From assembly GCA_030433225.1 (NCBI GenBank), contig JAUIMD010000068.1, positions 1 to 8,110 on the forward strand: a stretch of 8,110 bases of DNA, read 5' to 3'. Positions within the stretch are counted from its first letter, which is position 1. Every line of letters starts with the position of its first letter. Below the pieces are notes generated by a model. That model made no database searches and was not told where the DNA came from. It was given only the letters and a program-made list of their open reading frames with translations. This stretch comes from Bacteroidia bacterium (GTDB lineage Bacteria; Bacteroidota; Bacteroidia; Bacteroidales; UBA5342). Positions 6,844 through 8,110 of this stretch are shown here, one piece after another. The position numbers and the translations under genes were made by a program.

Positions 6844-6872
6844 AAAAAAGGAGCCGAAATAGTTTCGACTCC
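6844..6872 (-). terminator. Rho-independent terminator of the sigma / membrane protein / Spy-like operon
   Basis: On the minus strand GGAGUCGAAA (6872-6863), loop CUA, and UUUCGGCUCC (6859-6850) form a 10-bp stem with one U-G wobble, directly followed by six U (6849-6844). On the plus strand the wobble becomes a C-A mismatch and no T-run follows, so polarity is clearly leftward. It begins 23 bp after the Spy-like stop. Confidence 0.88.
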
Positions 6873-6895
6873 CTGTAACGTTAAACTGTAAATGA

Positions 6896-7375
6896 CTATC
6901 GATCCCGACCTTCTTTTTCTGCCTTAAACCGCTTAATCATTTCCCTTCCAAACTGCTCATCGGCTCTGTAATACTTTACCAGTTGCTCCGGTGCCAAAAT
7001 AGCCTTGAATTTGCTGTGGTACCGCTTATCCAGTTCGGCCTGCTGCACCTTGGCATTTACCATGGCATCTGCCATATCCAGGTATTCTTTGTCGGTCATG
7101 GCCACATCGTTCTGTTTCCCTTTCCAATAGGTTCGCATTAAATCCCGAAACTCCTTATGGTTTTTCATTTTTTCTGCCTCATACTCATTGTATACCGGCC
7201 AGAACTTTTGTGCAGTTTCTGCATCCAGGCTCATTTTTTCAGTGAAAAAAGCCACCTTTTCAGCCTTTAATTGCTCCATGCGTTGCCGAAAGGCTTCCTT
7301 ATCAAAATCGTGCTTTTGTGCTATGGCCACCATGCTAACGAACAAGGCCAAAATGCTTATGCTTATCTTTTTCAT
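6896..7375 (-). CDS. Exported Spy/CpxP-like protein of an ECF sigma operon
   Basis: A 159-residue secreted, almost all-helical, highly charged protein. The first 20 residues are a classic signal peptide (MKKI, hydrophobic ISILALFVSMVAIA, cleavage near AIA-Q). After cleavage come amphipathic helices rich in K, E, Q and M, with the MSLDAETAQKFWPVYNEYE segment (48-66) that resembles the LT/LTP-type helix start of Spy/CpxP periplasmic proteins; in Bacteroidota such genes are often annotated as sensors of ECF-type sigma factors. In E. coli Spy is an ATP-independent chaperone and CpxP a stress-response feedback inhibitor; either role is only inferred here. It lies 88 bp after the membrane-protein gene with no clear promoter between, so co-transcription with the sigma gene is likely, and it ends the operon at a strong terminator. 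The start is fixed by the signal peptide; the leader (AAAATAAAAGAAAC) has no Shine-Dalgarno site. Confidence 0.8.
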   Translation of the reverse strand: MKKISISILALFVSMVAIAQKHDFDKEAFRQRMEQLKAEKVAFFTEKMSLDAETAQKFWPVYNEYEAEKMKNHKEFRDLMRTYWKGKQNDVAMTDKEYLDMADAMVNAKVQQAELDKRYHSKFKAILAPEQLVKYYRADEQFGREMIKRFKAEKEGRDR

Positions 7376-7463
7376 GTTTCTTTTATTTTAAGGGTACCGG
7401 AGGCCTTGCCAAGCTTCGGCATCCGTTTTTGTGTACCATTGTTCAACTTCGTTGTGGGGCTTC

Positions 7464-7823
7464 CTAATTCGACTGTTCATCCAACTCATTCTCCAGCAAA
7501 TAATTGGTAATGGTAAAATCATCCACCTCGCTGTAAATTAAGTCCATCTCCTCATCTGCCGATAATTCGTTTGCGGTAAGTGCATTGCCGGTGTGCTCCG
7601 AATTGCTCAAAATGGTTCTTCCCACCCAAAAAATGAGCAAGAAGCCAGCCGCCATGTACAAATACGGTTTCATAACCTTTAACAGCGGAACCTTTATGGT
7701 GCCTTCTTCCTCCTGTATTTTTTCCATCACGGTATCTTCCAGGGTATTGAAATACCCTTCGGGCACCGAAAACGGGTTTTTGCCCCGGTTTTGCAGATGT
7801 ATATTTTTATTGTTTGCTGTCAT
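7464..7823 (-). CDS. Single-pass membrane protein, putative anti-sigma factor
   Basis: A 119-residue protein located 73 bp downstream of an ECF sigma gene, the usual place for its anti-sigma factor. Seen: a hydrophilic ~50-residue N-terminal part with NPFSVPEGYFNTLED (16-30), a motif I recognise from many uncharacterised Bacteroidota proteins encoded next to ECF sigma genes; one transmembrane segment (about 53-72, YLYMAAGFLLIFWVGRTIL); and a strongly acidic C-terminal part ending in a DDFTITNYLLENELDE helix. Positive charges before the membrane segment (Lys44, Lys49, Lys52) place the N-terminus in the cytoplasm, where it could hold the sigma factor. It lacks the HxxxCxxC zinc anti-sigma motif and has no FecR domain, so it is not of the two standard classes. 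The leader before ATG is A-rich. The anti-sigma role rests on context and motif only. Confidence 0.72.
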   Translation of the reverse strand: MTANNKNIHLQNRGKNPFSVPEGYFNTLEDTVMEKIQEEEGTIKVPLLKVMKPYLYMAAGFLLIFWVGRTILSNSEHTGNALTANELSADEEMDLIYSEVDDFTITNYLLENELDEQSN

Positions 7824-7896
7824 TTTGTTTGTATTAAACGTGCAAGGATATAACGTGCTTTAAACTATTGCTTTGACCCAAAAAACAACCAAAGGT

Positions 7897-8110
7897 TTAA
7901 AGGTCATTTTGTAAATACATTTCAATTTTTTTTACGGCATGGTGGTACGAGGCTTTCAGGGCCCCGACCGAAGTTCCTAAGCGCTCTGACATTTCCTCGT
8001 ATTTCAAGTCTTCGTAATATTTCATATTAAAAACGAGGCGCTGTTTCTCCGGCAATTCAAGAATTGCTTTTTGCAATAATTTTTGTGCGTTATCGCCATC
8101 GAAATAACTT
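7897..8110 (-). CDS. ECF-type RNA polymerase sigma factor, C-terminal region 4 (5' part beyond window)
   Basis: Reading leftward from 8109, the last 70 codons encode a sigma-70 region 4 before TAA at 7899-7897. Seen: AILELPEKQRLVFNMKYYEDLKYEEM, given here in parts as LELPEKQRLVF (17-27 of the visible part), YYEDLKYEEMSERLG (31-45), and the recognition helix TSVGALKASYHHAVKKIE (46-63), the standard helix-turn-helix that contacts the -35 element. Regions 2 and the linker lie outside the window, so the ECF class is judged from the short C-terminus after the helix-turn-helix and from the downstream membrane protein and Spy-like gene. It probably directs its own operon. Whether it also acts on the nearby carotenoid genes cannot be seen; the crtD promoter looks like a primary-sigma type. 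Confidence 0.9.
   Translation of the reverse strand, partial: SYFDGDNAQKLLQKAILELPEKQRLVFNMKYYEDLKYEEMSERLGTSVGALKASYHHAVKKIEMYLQNDL

Noticed and set aside
6455..6862. 135-residue plus-strand frame opposite the gamma-glutamylcyclotransferase-fold gene.
   Set aside because: The minus-strand product has a clear family fold with YGTLM and DAYEG motifs; the antisense frame runs through the terminator hairpin and resembles nothing.
7858..7902. 8-bp inverted repeat CTTTAAAC ... GTTTAAAG spanning the sigma-factor stop codon.
   Set aside because: Arms are A/T-rich with a 29-bp loop and no T-run downstream on the minus strand; a chance match is likely and a terminator inside this operon is not supported.
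1..8110. CRISPR arrays, tRNA or rRNA genes, insertion sequences and attachment sites.
   Set aside because: No regularly spaced repeats, cloverleaf, transposase or terminal repeats were seen; nearly the whole window is coding, with no gap above ~175 bp.

Overview
The window looks like a chromosomal piece of a member of the Bacteroidota. The evidence is moderate GC, A-rich leaders without Shine-Dalgarno sites, a perfect Bacteroidota -7 promoter box (TAnnTTTG), a carotenoid cluster of Bacteroidota type (CrtI, CrtB, CrtD, CruF), and a sigma / membrane protein / Spy-like cassette typical of the phylum. A gut, marine or sediment Bacteroidia or Cytophagia lineage is plausible, but the order cannot be fixed from this window.

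Layout: (1) Bases 1-872 (+) hold the 3' part of a GH88/GH105-type unsaturated uronyl hydrolase, probably the end of a polysaccharide-degradation locus lying to the left. (2) Bases 898-4048 (-) hold a two-gene unit. crtI (phytoene desaturase) overlaps by 17 bp a 562-residue ORF that joins a complete phytoene synthase (CrtB) to a complete 4-hydroxy-3-methylbut-2-enyl diphosphate reductase (IspH). (3) A 172-bp divergent control region (4049-4220) carries a promoter for the rightward unit and a 7-bp inverted repeat. (4) Bases 4221-6362 (+) hold crtD (CrtI-family 3,4-desaturase) and cruF (carotenoid 1,2-hydratase), 9 bp apart. (5) Bases 6407-6826 (-) hold a gamma-glutamylcyclotransferase-fold protein, enclosed by two minus-strand terminators. 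(6) Bases 6896-8110 (-) hold an ECF sigma factor (C-terminal region 4 only), a single-pass membrane protein with the look of an anti-sigma factor, and an exported Spy/CpxP-like protein, ending at a strong terminator.

How the genes work together: IspH makes IPP and DMAPP in the last MEP-pathway step. A GGPP synthase (not in the window) would build GGPP, CrtB condenses two GGPP to phytoene, and CrtI desaturates it towards lycopene. CruF adds water across a terminal 1,2 double bond and CrtD introduces the adjacent 3,4 double bond. No cyclase, ketolase or ring hydroxylase is present here. The product is therefore either a 1-hydroxy-3,4-didehydro acyclic carotenoid or, if a cyclase is encoded elsewhere, a monocyclic myxol/saproxanthin/flexixanthin-type pigment.

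The main novelty is the in-frame CrtB-IspH fusion. It ties the precursor-supplying iron-sulfur enzyme to the committed enzyme of carotenoid synthesis and skips the intervening prenyltransferase. All key residues of both enzymes appear intact.
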